Origin: Acidimicrobiia bacterium
GTDB taxonomy: Bacteria; Actinomycetota; Acidimicrobiia; IMCC26256; PALSA-555
Assembly: GCA_009694435.1 (NCBI GenBank)
Contig: SHUY01000007.1
Span: 1 to 43,548, forward strand
DNA: 43,548 nt
Direction: 5' to 3'
Numbering within the stretch: the first letter of the stretch is position 1; each line of letters starts with the position of its first letter. Shown piece by piece: positions 8,819 to 18,198 of the stretch. Below the pieces are notes generated by a model. The model was given only the letters and a program-made list of their open reading frames with translations. It searched no databases and was not told the origin of the DNA. The position numbers and the translations under genes were made by a program.

Positions 8819-9817
8819 TTATTTTTTAGCGCAAGAGATGTCGGCAGAAACTCCCGTGTGATCTGAAGTCCACACCAGAGAGTTCTGGTCGCCATTAGCC
8901 GGAAGTGGGTTGAATAATCCTGTACCTAATTTATTTTGGTTTGTATCACCACTTGGATCAAAGACCACTGCGCACGACGATGACGGCTTGACGAAAATAA
9001 AATCAATTCGCTCTGACTCACGCGCGGTGGGGTCTTTGAGGATGGCTATTGATTTATCGTCGCGCCCGCTGGTGCAACCTACGCCCGAAACAGAATTGCA
9101 TTCAGGATTACCGGCTTCTAGATAAGAGTCAATCCAGCCCTTAGCGATGATGCTGCGGTAACGGTCTGAAGTTGGGGGAACATTGAAATCTCCCATCAGC
9201 ACCCTGAGGTCAGTCTTTTTACCGACCTTCTCGGCTAAATCAACGGCAACATCGGTTTGGCACTGGAAGAGCGAAGTTCCTACGGTGCACGGGGGTTTAC
9301 ATAATTTGCAGCCGCCGCCGGGGGTAGCAGTTTCGGGGTCGCCGTCTTGATGAGTTACGACCAAGACCAAAGGCCCAAGGACAGACTTCAGTACTACTCG
9401 CGAAGCAGTACGGAATCGGCCCGAGAGGCTGGCGACTTTGGTGCTAACTATGGGCAGAGTGGTTAGCACTTGTTCAGAGTCAATCCCGCCGGAGTGAGGA
9501 AAAACTAATTGGTAACTCCCTTTACACAGTTTTTCCCGAGATTTCTTAATTAGTTTATTGAGAGTTGAGTCAATTTCTTGTAACCCGATGACTTCTGGAC
9601 ACCCGGACTGTTCTATCTGGTGAACAAGCAAGTCAACTCGATCGGGTGCTTGGCAGTGGTTGGTATCGGGGGCACAAAATACTCCGTGAAGAAGATTGAG
9701 ATTGACGATACGCACCCCCAAGGGCTTCGACTCGGCGGCACTGGTTCGATGAGAAAACCCCAGAGGAACAGCAATTACGACCACCGCTACTGCGATCAAA
9801 CGGGCGAATCGAGGCAT
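8819..9817 (-). CDS. Secreted endonuclease/exonuclease/phosphatase family protein
   Basis: Signal peptide MPRFARLIAVAVVVIAVPLGFSHRTSAA; VIGLQEID, VLMGDFNVPP, RIDFIFVK, TSDHTGVSADI EEP motifs. Confidence 0.85.
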   Translation of the reverse strand: MPRFARLIAVAVVVIAVPLGFSHRTSAAESKPLGVRIVNLNLLHGVFCAPDTNHCQAPDRVDLLVHQIEQSGCPEVIGLQEIDSTLNKLIKKSREKLCKGSYQLVFPHSGGIDSEQVLTTLPIVSTKVASLSGRFRTASRVVLKSVLGPLVLVVTHQDGDPETATPGGGCKLCKPPCTVGTSLFQCQTDVAVDLAEKVGKKTDLRVLMGDFNVPPTSDRYRSIIAKGWIDSYLEAGNPECNSVSGVGCTSGRDDKSIAILKDPTARESERIDFIFVKPSSSCAVVFDPSGDTNQNKLGTGLFNPLPANGDQNSLVWTSDHTGVSADISCAKK

Positions 9818-9824
9818 TAGCAGA

Positions 9825-10604
9825 TCAACTGCGCAGAAGTGATAACAACCGCAGCACCTCGAAATAGAGCCAAACCAAAGTGACGGTAAGGCCAAAGGCG
9901 CCGTACCACTCCATGTAGGCCGGAGAACCCGCCTGCGACGCTTGCTTAATAAATTCGAAGTCTAGAAAAAGATTAAGGGCTGCCACTACTGCTATCCCCA
10001 AGCTAACGATGATTCCGAGTGGAGATGGCTGATTCCAAAACATGACATCGACGCCGAACAGGCTCATAAGCATTCCGGCGAGATACATGAAGAAAATTCC
10101 AAAAGTGGCACCGATCACCACCATGGTGAATTTTTTAGTGACCTTTACGACTCCAGTCACATAAAGCACGAGAGTGGCAATGAAAACTCCTACGGTCACC
10201 AAAATGGCCTGAAGGACAATCCCGTCCCAGCGAGCCTCGAACATATGAGAAATCGCGCCTAAAAATATTCCTTCTAGTACCGCGTAGACCGGAGCCATGA
10301 AGGGCGCGCCTTTGGGATTAAAAGCGCAGACCATAGCGACAATGAATCCGCCAATCGCAGTCACGATTAACCAGCTCGGCACGGAAACGGTACCGGCACT
10401 CGACACAGTTACTTGCGACCAGCCGAACGCGCCACCGGCTAACAATAAAGCCACCAGTACGAACAATCGGGCGAAGGTTCCGTTGGCGGTCATTACTCGA
10501 TCAGCTCGAGTCGGGGCGGAGCCGCCATTCGCAGCCGCCCATCCCGCTTGATCTTCTTCGTGGATCTTGTCAAAACGCTTGGTGCTTAGTACTGGGTTAG
10601 GCAC
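9825..10604 (-). CDS. Bax inhibitor-1/YccA family membrane protein
   Basis: Multi-TM; EGIFLGAISHMFE, LNLFLDFEFIKQASQAGSPAYMEWYGAFGLTVTLVWLYFEVLRLLSLL. Confidence 0.9.
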   Translation of the reverse strand: MPNPVLSTKRFDKIHEEDQAGWAAANGGSAPTRADRVMTANGTFARLFVLVALLLAGGAFGWSQVTVSSAGTVSVPSWLIVTAIGGFIVAMVCAFNPKGAPFMAPVYAVLEGIFLGAISHMFEARWDGIVLQAILVTVGVFIATLVLYVTGVVKVTKKFTMVVIGATFGIFFMYLAGMLMSLFGVDVMFWNQPSPLGIIVSLGIAVVAALNLFLDFEFIKQASQAGSPAYMEWYGAFGLTVTLVWLYFEVLRLLSLLRS

Positions 10605-10677
10605 TTTTCCTCCGATCGCGACTAGTTCTTGTTGCTATCTCATCCTAGACAAGTGGACGACTGTTTCTAGAGCGGGC

Positions 10678-11670
10678 TTAGGGAAGGGAGAATACGACCG
10701 TGCCCGTTGCGTGGTCGCCCAAATCGTTCGCAGCCCGCACCGCTACTTCGACTGTTCGCTCTCCGGCGCTTGCGCTTTCACTGATGACTCGGCCGGAAAA
10801 ACTGAGTGGGTGGCCGGGAACTGCCGGAGCGCCTAAGCGTATGGCGATACTGTGCACCATTGCTTCGGGGCCGGCCCAGTCGGTGATGTAGCGCGATACG
10901 TAGCCATTGGTGGTGAGGATATTCATAAAAATATTGGGGGCACCTTGCTCAATTGCGAAGTTGCGATCGTGGTGCACGGGCATAAAATCGCGTGAGGCAA
11001 TCGCACCCGCCACCACCACCGTTGGGGTTACCTCAAGCACGAACGGGGGCAACTCTTCTCCGGTTGCCTTAGAGGGCTCTTTGCTGGTCTTCTTCTTGGC
11101 CGGAGATGCAGTTGGCGCAATACTTTGGGGGTCAAATTTGTAAATACGAAATCGCTGGCGGCCAACAGATTTTTTATTCGCGTCGTAATAGGTATTGATC
11201 CAAGTAACGAAATAGCCTTTGCCCACAGCAGTGCTTTTTTGTTCTGATATCGACTCTAACTCGGCCGAGAAATGCAACCGATCTCCGATACGCAAATAAC
11301 GGTCAAATTCAAATTCAGAATTAGTAGCCAAGGTGCCGGTGTAGCCCGCCGCAATTAGTATTCCGATTGGGCTATCGGCCGGAATCTCGGCCGCCGCACC
11401 GCCTCGTTCGGCAATTCCAGCGATAACGGGTCGCCCCATAGTCCAAGTCTGCATCATGGCTGGTGGGGCAACGATTGTTTTAAAACGAGTCTTGGCGGCC
11501 AATTCCTGGTCAAGATAGACCGGATTGTGATCGGCAAAGGCGTCGACCCAGTGTCGGATCATGGGGATATTCACTTCGTCGGGAGAAACCGGCGGAGCGT
11601 CAGCGCTCATTGGCTTTCCTACTCCGGCTGCCACTCGGTCGCGAAGTGGGTCGTGGTTAACACTGGTCAT
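10678..11670 (-). CDS. Double-hotdog MaoC-type/FAS1-like dehydratase
   Basis: N-term FAS1-like dehydratase (IRHWVDAFADHNPVYLD...APPAMMQTW) and C-term MaoC (VVAGAIASRDFMPVHHD). Confidence 0.82.
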   Translation of the reverse strand: MTSVNHDPLRDRVAAGVGKPMSADAPPVSPDEVNIPMIRHWVDAFADHNPVYLDQELAAKTRFKTIVAPPAMMQTWTMGRPVIAGIAERGGAAAEIPADSPIGILIAAGYTGTLATNSEFEFDRYLRIGDRLHFSAELESISEQKSTAVGKGYFVTWINTYYDANKKSVGRQRFRIYKFDPQSIAPTASPAKKKTSKEPSKATGEELPPFVLEVTPTVVVAGAIASRDFMPVHHDRNFAIEQGAPNIFMNILTTNGYVSRYITDWAGPEAMVHSIAIRLGAPAVPGHPLSFSGRVISESASAGERTVEVAVRAANDLGDHATGTVVFSLP

Positions 11671-11778
11671 GCGACTACCTCAACTGTTATCAATAATTTT
11701 TAACTAAGGCATCAGCCTAGGGGATTAAATTTTTATCGCCGAGACATTCGCTCCTTACCGTAATGTAGGCTCGCAATC

Positions 11779-12984
11779 GTGGTTCAGGCAGAAGATCTCG
11801 TTTACAACCCTTATTCATTTTCTGTTCATGACGACCCTTACGAGACCTACCGCAAATTACGTGATACCGCTCCGGCTTACTGGAACCCTGATTTGGGTTT
11901 TTGGGCTTTAAGCCGCTTCGAAGATGTTCTTGAAGCATTTCGCAACTTCAACACATTTTCCTCGGCGGGAGGGGTGGCCCTCGAAAATCGCCGGCCTATC
12001 GGACAATCGCTCCCGGGCTTTCAACAAATGATCGAACTTGACCCGCCCGACCACACTGCTTTTCGTAGTCTCGTGTCCCGAGTCTTTACTGGGAGACGAG
12101 TGGCAGAAATGGAAGACGAAATCCGACAAATTGTTGATGGCTACATCGACGCCGTTGCCAAAAAAGGATTCTGCGACTTAGTGGTAGACATCTCGGGCCC
12201 ATTTCCTATGGATGTAATCTGCGCGATTCTCGGGATACCGGAAGCCGATCGCACCGAACTGCGAGTCCATGCCGATCGGATCATGATTCGCGAAGACGGA
12301 TCGATGACTATCCCTAAAGAAGCAGCTGACGGGATGTTCGGTTTGTTGGCTTACTTTATTGAAGATATTGCAAGACGCCGTAGCGGGTCGGATCGGTCTG
12401 GGCTCATAACTGATCTAATCGGTCTAGAAGTTGATGGACGGGCACTGACTGAAGAGGAGTTACTTGGATTTTGCGTCCTCTTTGTGATCGCCGGCCACGA
12501 AACTACGACCAAAATGGTCGCCAACGCAGTGGAATTGCTTTCTCGCCATACCGACCAGCGTGATGCCCTAGTCGCCCAACCCAAGTTAATCCCCGGTGCG
12601 GTTGAAGAGGTGCTGAGATTTCATAATTCGACTCAATATATGCACCGCACTTTGACTCGCGACCTTCGCATCCATGATCAACAGTTGCACGAAGGCGACT
12701 CAGTATTGCTGCTGATCGGAGCAGCCAACCACGACTCTCGCGAGTTTGGACTCAGCGCAGAGGAATTTGATATCAATCGGCGACCTGACCGTAATTTGGC
12801 TTTTGGCTACGGTGCCCACTTTTGTCTTGGTGCCGCCTTGGCCCGCATGGAAGGAAAGATAGCCCTTGAACAAATCCACCTGCGACTTTTGAATTATGAA
12901 ATCGATCACAGCAATAAAGTCCGGTTTCATAGTTCCAACGTGACGGGATGGAACAACTTGCCGATTACGTTCACTGCGAATTAA
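11779..12984 (+). CDS. Cytochrome P450
   Basis: I-helix VIAGHETTTK, ExxR (VEEVLR), heme ligand loop FGYGAHFCLGAALARME. Confidence 0.95.
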   Translation: MVQAEDLVYNPYSFSVHDDPYETYRKLRDTAPAYWNPDLGFWALSRFEDVLEAFRNFNTFSSAGGVALENRRPIGQSLPGFQQMIELDPPDHTAFRSLVSRVFTGRRVAEMEDEIRQIVDGYIDAVAKKGFCDLVVDISGPFPMDVICAILGIPEADRTELRVHADRIMIREDGSMTIPKEAADGMFGLLAYFIEDIARRRSGSDRSGLITDLIGLEVDGRALTEEELLGFCVLFVIAGHETTTKMVANAVELLSRHTDQRDALVAQPKLIPGAVEEVLRFHNSTQYMHRTLTRDLRIHDQQLHEGDSVLLLIGAANHDSREFGLSAEEFDINRRPDRNLAFGYGAHFCLGAALARMEGKIALEQIHLRLLNYEIDHSNKVRFHSSNVTGWNNLPITFTAN

Positions 12985-13018
12985 CGGTACAGTAAAGACC
13001 TGACGACTAGGAGACCAA

Positions 13019-13408
13019 GTGGCCGATCTGAGTCCTGACCCCGAACGCAGAGCGCGCGGACTTGATGTGTACCGCAAGGTATACGGACAAGACGCTCTAG
13101 TTTTCGAATCGGGTGAAGTTGAGTTTTTCGATTCAATGCTGGCTAACTTGTTTGGCGAAGTATGGGGTCGGCCCGGATTATCAATACCGGATCGACGATT
13201 AGTGATTATTGGAGTGCTAGCAGCCCAAAATCGTTTCGAGATATTAGGGGTTCAACTCCTGCGCGCGCTCAAAGACGACGAACTAACTCCGGAACAGGTG
13301 CGAGAGATCATTATTCAATTGATCTCTTACATCGGCTATTCCAGCAGTAGCGACTTATACCGAGTGAGCGAAACTGCTATTGCCACCTATAGGGCTGAGG
13401 CCAAATGA
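13019..13408 (+). CDS. Carboxymuconolactone decarboxylase family protein
   Basis: GTG start with upstream AGGAG; GEVWGRPGLSIPDRRLVIIGVLAA...LTPEQVREIIIQLISYIGYS. Confidence 0.85.
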   Translation: MADLSPDPERRARGLDVYRKVYGQDALVFESGEVEFFDSMLANLFGEVWGRPGLSIPDRRLVIIGVLAAQNRFEILGVQLLRALKDDELTPEQVREIIIQLISYIGYSSSSDLYRVSETAIATYRAEAK

Positions 13409-14256
13409 ACGCAAAATCCAATGTGGCGGTAATCGGTCTGGGTCATATGGGTGGACCGATGGCGGATCATGTCATCGCGGCCGGATTCGCAGTACGGGTC
13501 TACGACATCAACACCGAAGCGATGGCGAAGCGGGTTAGTGCGGGAGCCACAGCGACCGATTCGCCCGCCGAAGCAGCTCGGGGGGCTCGATTCGTGAGCG
13601 TGGTGGTATTCGACGACACTCAAGCCACCGAAGTCATTGCGGGAAACGAAGGAGTTCTAACCACCCTTGCGTCGGGGGCGGTGGTGAGCATTCACACCAC
13701 CGTCAAATTAGAAACGATCCATCAACTTTCCAAGCGCGCTAACGAACAAGGGGTAACTATTCTTGACGCGGGAATAAGTGGAGGCGAAGCGGGGGCGACT
13801 GCGGGTACTTTGCTCACGATGGTCGGTGGGCCTGATGAAGAAGTAGATCAAGCCCGCCCCGTATTACTGAGTTTCTCTAAAGAAGTAGTGCACGCCGGCC
13901 CGCTTGGGGCGGGCATGGCCCTCAAGTTGGCTCGTAATGCCACTAGTTACATAATGATGGCCGCGGTTCATGAAGCAATGGAGTTAGCGACCCGTTCGGA
14001 GGTTGATTTAGACCTGCTGCGGCACACAATTGCCGAAACTGGAGTTTTTGATCAGGCGCTCGCACCTCTATCGCTCGGGGGACCTGGCGGGCTTGACCGC
14101 GATGCTCCCTTGGAGTTGCGCGCGATACTCGAACACACCAACCGAATGGCGGATAAAGACCTTGGCCAAGCGATTGATCTGGCCGAGCGAACGGGGGCCT
14201 CGGTTCCAGTGATTGAAGCCGTGCGGGCTTGTTTTAATCGCGTCGTTCGTCTCTAA
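13405..14256 (+). CDS. NAD(P)-dependent oxidoreductase, 3-hydroxyisobutyrate dehydrogenase family
   Basis: VAVIGLGHMGGPMADHVIAAG Rossmann motif, DAGISGGEAGATAGTLLTMVGG; ATGA overlap with the upstream gene. Confidence 0.92.
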   Translation: MNAKSNVAVIGLGHMGGPMADHVIAAGFAVRVYDINTEAMAKRVSAGATATDSPAEAARGARFVSVVVFDDTQATEVIAGNEGVLTTLASGAVVSIHTTVKLETIHQLSKRANEQGVTILDAGISGGEAGATAGTLLTMVGGPDEEVDQARPVLLSFSKEVVHAGPLGAGMALKLARNATSYIMMAAVHEAMELATRSEVDLDLLRHTIAETGVFDQALAPLSLGGPGGLDRDAPLELRAILEHTNRMADKDLGQAIDLAERTGASVPVIEAVRACFNRVVRL

Positions 14257-14275
14257 ACAAAAATTAATTATGCGG

Positions 14276-14361
14276 TGCCCAGGGGGGGACTCGAACCCCC
14301 ACGCCCCATTACAGGGCCGGCGGGTTTAAGCCGCCTGCGTCTGCCGTTCCGCCACCCGGGC
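14276..14361 (-). tRNA. tRNA-Leu (anticodon TAA)
   Basis: Reverse complement GCCCGGGTGGCGGAACGGCAGACGCAGGCGGCTTAAACCCGCCGGCCC...GGGGGTTCGAGTCCCCCCCTGGGCA folds as a class II tRNA with a long variable arm; anticodon loop CTTAAAC. Confidence 0.95.
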
Positions 14362-14739
14362 ATCACCCGAGAGTAGATTATCGCCACCGCGGCTGGGTAA
14401 GCCGCCCGCGGAGTCGAGTAAGGCCCTACGAAAACGCACGGCGGCTTCGCCTTCTAGAGAGTTGACCACCAAAATCCCTTCAACGAGATCGATGAGTACT
14501 TCGGTCGATGATCGACCCAAGATGACAACCGAAATAACCGCCCCGCCTAGATAACGCTTGATCGTGCGAGGGACTCCAGGGATGCGGGGCGGGCAGCGAA
14601 AAGCGGGGACGACTAGGCCCGCGGCCCGGGTGGCAGCTGAGAGTCGGCGAGCGGCACTCGCGAACCAAGCAACAGATGCGGGATCGGGGGCGGGTACGGA
14701 AGTCTCTACAGAAATAGGATTTGTTGCCCCTTTGCTCAT
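14326..14739 (-). CDS. Hypothetical protein whose 3' end extends into tRNA-Leu
   Basis: ATG at 14739 (MSKGATNPISVETS...); frame stays open into the tRNA 5' half (…GDARVAERQTQAA*). No recognised family; coding status uncertain. Confidence 0.5.
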   Translation of the reverse strand: MSKGATNPISVETSVPAPDPASVAWFASAARRLSAATRAAGLVVPAFRCPPRIPGVPRTIKRYLGGAVISVVILGRSSTEVLIDLVEGILVVNSLEGEAAVRFRRALLDSAGGLPSRGGDNLLSGDARVAERQTQAA

Positions 14740-14805
14740 GAGTGAACTATCGCACCTGGGTGTGACAGATTCGTTACTCAGCTCAAGCCATCTAGATTTG
14801 CGGGA

Positions 14806-16155
14806 GTGAACACCCAAAACTGGTTCAAAATCTTTCCCGCCCGCACGAGCCCGCACGATGCCGCCATCCGCAGGCTGGCCTTACCGGCCCTGGGAGCGCT
14901 GGCGGCCGAACCGCTCTACGTGTTGATCGACACCGCCATCGTCGGCCACCTCGGAACTCAAGCCCTCGCGGGGCTCGCAATAGCGGGAATTGTGCTGACC
15001 GGCGCTTACGGGATATTTAACTTTTTGGCTTATTCGACTACCGCTTTAGTGGCCCGCCGGATCGGGTCGGGCGACCGACGAGGAGCGGCGGAGTTGGGGG
15101 TCGATGGGGCGGCGGTCGCCGTAGCGATAGGCGGAACTTTGATGGTCGTCGGTATCGTCGCGGCCGAATTGATCGTAGAGGCAATGGGGGCTTCGAAGTC
15201 AGTTCAGCCTTACGCGCTCGAATATTTGCGCATCAGTTTGTTGGGCGCACCGGCGATGTTGTTCATGCTCGCGGGCTCGGGTTACCAGCGAGGGAGACAA
15301 GACACCCGATCGACGCTGGTAATAGCGGTGGCGGCCAATTTGATAAATCTTGCCCTCGAAATAATTTTCGTCTACGGCTTAGACGGAGGAGTTGGCGGTT
15401 CGGCTTGGGGGACTGTCGTTGCTCAGTGGGTGGCGGCGGGAGCTTTCGCGGTACTGCTGTTTCGCTCGGTGCGCGCGACCGGCGCGCGAGCCCGTCCTCA
15501 ATGGGCCGGAATGCGTCAGACGCTGGTCGTCGGCGGACCACTTATCGTGCGCACCGGAGCGCTGCTAATAGTTTTCGTAGGGACTACTAGCCTCACCGCG
15601 CGTATTTCTGACACCGCGGTCGCGGCTTACCAAATTGCCTTTCAAATTTTCTTGCTTCTCGCCTTAGCCGTTGACGCTATTGCCATAGCCGCTCAGGCTT
15701 TGGTGGGAAATTTTCTCGGCGGAAACGACCCCACCGCCGCACGGGCGGCGGGGCGGCGCATGATCGAGTGGGGCATTTTGGTCGGGTTAGTCATTGCCGT
15801 TGTGCTGGCAATATTTCGCTACGACTTGGCCGATATTTTTACTAACGACCAAACCACAAGCGACTTAGCGGCCCAAATGATTTTGGTTGTCGCCTTATTG
15901 CAGCCGCTAAACGCCATTGTTTTTGTCCTCGACGGGATTTTGATCGGTGCGGGAGACCAGCGGTTTTTGGCGCTGGCCATGATTATTGCCACCATTGGCG
16001 TTTGGACCCCGGCAGTTTTAATAATCACCGAAATCGGGGGCGGCCCATTGGCGCTGTGGGGAGCGGTGGCTTTGTTTATTGGGGCGCGCTCAGTTGGACT
16101 GGGATGGCGCTTTAGAAGCCAGGCGTGGGCTATCGGCGGCGCTAAACGATCTTGA
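14806..16155 (+). CDS. MATE family efflux transporter (DinF-like)
   Basis: 12-TM pattern; ALAAEPLYVLIDTAIVGHLGTQALAGLAIA, YQRGRQDTRSTL, AIAAQALVGNFLGG. Confidence 0.92.
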   Translation: MNTQNWFKIFPARTSPHDAAIRRLALPALGALAAEPLYVLIDTAIVGHLGTQALAGLAIAGIVLTGAYGIFNFLAYSTTALVARRIGSGDRRGAAELGVDGAAVAVAIGGTLMVVGIVAAELIVEAMGASKSVQPYALEYLRISLLGAPAMLFMLAGSGYQRGRQDTRSTLVIAVAANLINLALEIIFVYGLDGGVGGSAWGTVVAQWVAAGAFAVLLFRSVRATGARARPQWAGMRQTLVVGGPLIVRTGALLIVFVGTTSLTARISDTAVAAYQIAFQIFLLLALAVDAIAIAAQALVGNFLGGNDPTAARAAGRRMIEWGILVGLVIAVVLAIFRYDLADIFTNDQTTSDLAAQMILVVALLQPLNAIVFVLDGILIGAGDQRFLALAMIIATIGVWTPAVLIITEIGGGPLALWGAVALFIGARSVGLGWRFRSQAWAIGGAKRS

Positions 16156-16237
16156 TTGCTACAGCCCCTAGCCGACCGTTGGCCATAATCCCGATACATT
16201 CGGGTCTGGCCAACTATTACTTTCGACTAAGCGAGGC

Positions 16238-16981
16238 ATGAGCGATATGAGTGGACAACTTCACACCGAAAAACGGGGGCGAGTAGCGGTGCTGACACTC
16301 GATGACACCGAACGCCGTAACGCTTTAAGCCTAGAACTCGTAGACGCCATTGTTGAAGCTATTGCCCAATGTGAAGCCGACGATGAAGTTGGCGCGGTAG
16401 TGGTAACTGGAGCGGAGCCCGCGTTTTGCTCTGGGGCCGACGTAGCCGCGCTCAACGCACTAAGTGGAAGCGGGAGTACTAGCGGCGACGTCCGGAATAT
16501 TTACGCAGGATTCTTATCAGTGCGCGACTGCACTCTCCCAACCGTAGCGGCAGTTAATGGCCCCGCCGTTGGTGCCGGATTCAATCTCGCCTTAGCCTGC
16601 GACATTCGGGTAGCAAGCCCCAACGCGCGCTTTGATTCTCGTTTCGCCCGCATTGGTCTACACCCGGGCGGAGGTCATGCTTGGATGCTGGAGCGCGCCG
16701 TGGGCCCGCAAGTGGCGGCGGCAATGGTATTAGCGAGCGAGCGACTCGACGGGCGTGAGGCCGAGACACGCGGTTTGGTGTGGCGATGCGTACCTGAAGA
16801 TCAATTGCTTGATGTGGCCGTTCAGTTGGCTACGCAAGCGGCCGAAGTGCCGCGTGATCTTTCGCGCGCAATAAAACAAACCCTTAAGGACGCTCCTTGG
16901 CAGCCCGACCTAGCCAGCGCCGTCGTGAGCGAGTGGGAGCGCCAGCAACTTTCGTTTGGGAAACGGGGGCCGGAAGCATGA
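16238..16981 (+). CDS. Enoyl-CoA hydratase/isomerase family protein
   Basis: RNALSLELVDAI, AEPAFCSGADVAAL, PTVAAVNGPAVGAGFNLALACDIRVAS crotonase motifs. Confidence 0.92.
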   Translation: MSDMSGQLHTEKRGRVAVLTLDDTERRNALSLELVDAIVEAIAQCEADDEVGAVVVTGAEPAFCSGADVAALNALSGSGSTSGDVRNIYAGFLSVRDCTLPTVAAVNGPAVGAGFNLALACDIRVASPNARFDSRFARIGLHPGGGHAWMLERAVGPQVAAAMVLASERLDGREAETRGLVWRCVPEDQLLDVAVQLATQAAEVPRDLSRAIKQTLKDAPWQPDLASAVVSEWERQQLSFGKRGPEA

Positions 16982-17594
16982 CGGAAGAATAAATTTCGTC
17001 TTTTTTTTCTTGCCATTCTTCTGAAGTTATTGCGTAACGAACATGATCTTCCCAGACTCCACGAATCTGAAGAAAACGCTGCGAAGTACCTTCTTCGCGT
17101 AATCCCAGTTTTTCGGCTACTCGACGACTGCGAATATTACGCGGCACGATAGCGGCTTCGACTCGATGCAATTTGAGCGTCTCAAAGGCGTAGCCCATAA
17201 TCACCGCGACCGCTTCGGGCATGTAGCCCTGCCCCGCGTGTCCCTGATCAATCCAGTAGCCAACATTGGCCGACTGAAACGGCCCTCGTTGCAAACTTCC
17301 GAGACTTACCTCACCAATAAACGAACCGTGGTCACCTAAAAAAATTCCGAACCCGTAAGCCGCGTCAAAATGACGCTGGCGCTCCCATGCCCCACAACGG
17401 GCTCGAAACGCTTCCGCATCGTGGACTGGATCGGGGGTGCCCATCTCGGTAAAAGGCTCCCAGGGCTCAAGCCAATCTCGGCTCCGAATACGAACCGCTT
17501 GCCACTCCAGCCAGTCACCTGAAGTCAAGGGCCGCAAGGCAACTCGAGACCCAGGGAGGGAAGTATTTCGGCGCATCATGGGCAGGCTACCCAT
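16884..17594 (-). CDS. GNAT family N-acetyltransferase (RimJ/RimL-like)
   Basis: VALRPLTSGDWLEW, GYWIDQGHAGQGYMPEAVAVIMGYAFETLKLHRVEAAIVPRNIRSRRVAEKLGLREEG. Confidence 0.88.
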   Translation of the reverse strand: MGSLPMMRRNTSLPGSRVALRPLTSGDWLEWQAVRIRSRDWLEPWEPFTEMGTPDPVHDAEAFRARCGAWERQRHFDAAYGFGIFLGDHGSFIGEVSLGSLQRGPFQSANVGYWIDQGHAGQGYMPEAVAVIMGYAFETLKLHRVEAAIVPRNIRSRRVAEKLGLREEGTSQRFLQIRGVWEDHVRYAITSEEWQEKKDEIYSSVMLPAPVSQTKVAGAPTRSRRRWLGRAAKERP

Positions 17595-17614
17595 TACCGC
17601 CTACGCTCGCACTC

Positions 17615-18196
17615 ATGGAAGAAAAGGTGGTGCCTAAACGGTTGGTATGGCTTGATCTGGAGATGACGGGCTTAGAGGTCGACCAGCACGTAATCGTCGA
17701 GATTGCCGCCTTAGTTACCGACGAAGACCTCGTTCCTCTCGACGCGGGTGTCGACATTGTGGTGCACCAGCCTCCGGAGTTAATGGCTCTGATGCCCGAA
17801 GTGGTGCGAGATATGCACACCAAATCAGGCCTGTTGACCGAGATCGAGGCCTCGACTATTGACATTGAGTCGGCCGGGGCCCAAGTGCTGGAGTACGTGC
17901 GTAGTCATGTCCCTCAAGCAGGGCAAACGCCGCTGTGCGGGAACTCTATTGGGGTAGACCGAAGATTCTTAAATGTTTACTTGCCCGAACTTGACGACTA
18001 TCTGCATTACCGAAATATCGATGTCTCTTCGCTTAAAGAACTGTGCCGGCGCTGGCAACCTGAGATTTACCGGGGGCGGCCCGATAAACACGGAACCCAT
18101 CGAGCCCTAGAAGATGTGCACGCTTCGATAGCCGAGTTGGTTTATTACCGAGACAACCTGTTGATTGCGCCGCCGACGAAATCGTCAGACGATTAA
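17615..18196 (+). CDS. orn: Oligoribonuclease
   Basis: LVWLDLEMTGLEVDQHVIVEIAALVTD, CGNSIGVDRRFL, HRALEDVHASIAEL (DEDDh); residue pattern of Orn. Confidence 0.95.
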   Translation: MEEKVVPKRLVWLDLEMTGLEVDQHVIVEIAALVTDEDLVPLDAGVDIVVHQPPELMALMPEVVRDMHTKSGLLTEIEASTIDIESAGAQVLEYVRSHVPQAGQTPLCGNSIGVDRRFLNVYLPELDDYLHYRNIDVSSLKELCRRWQPEIYRGRPDKHGTHRALEDVHASIAELVYYRDNLLIAPPTKSSDD

Positions 18197-18198
18197 CC

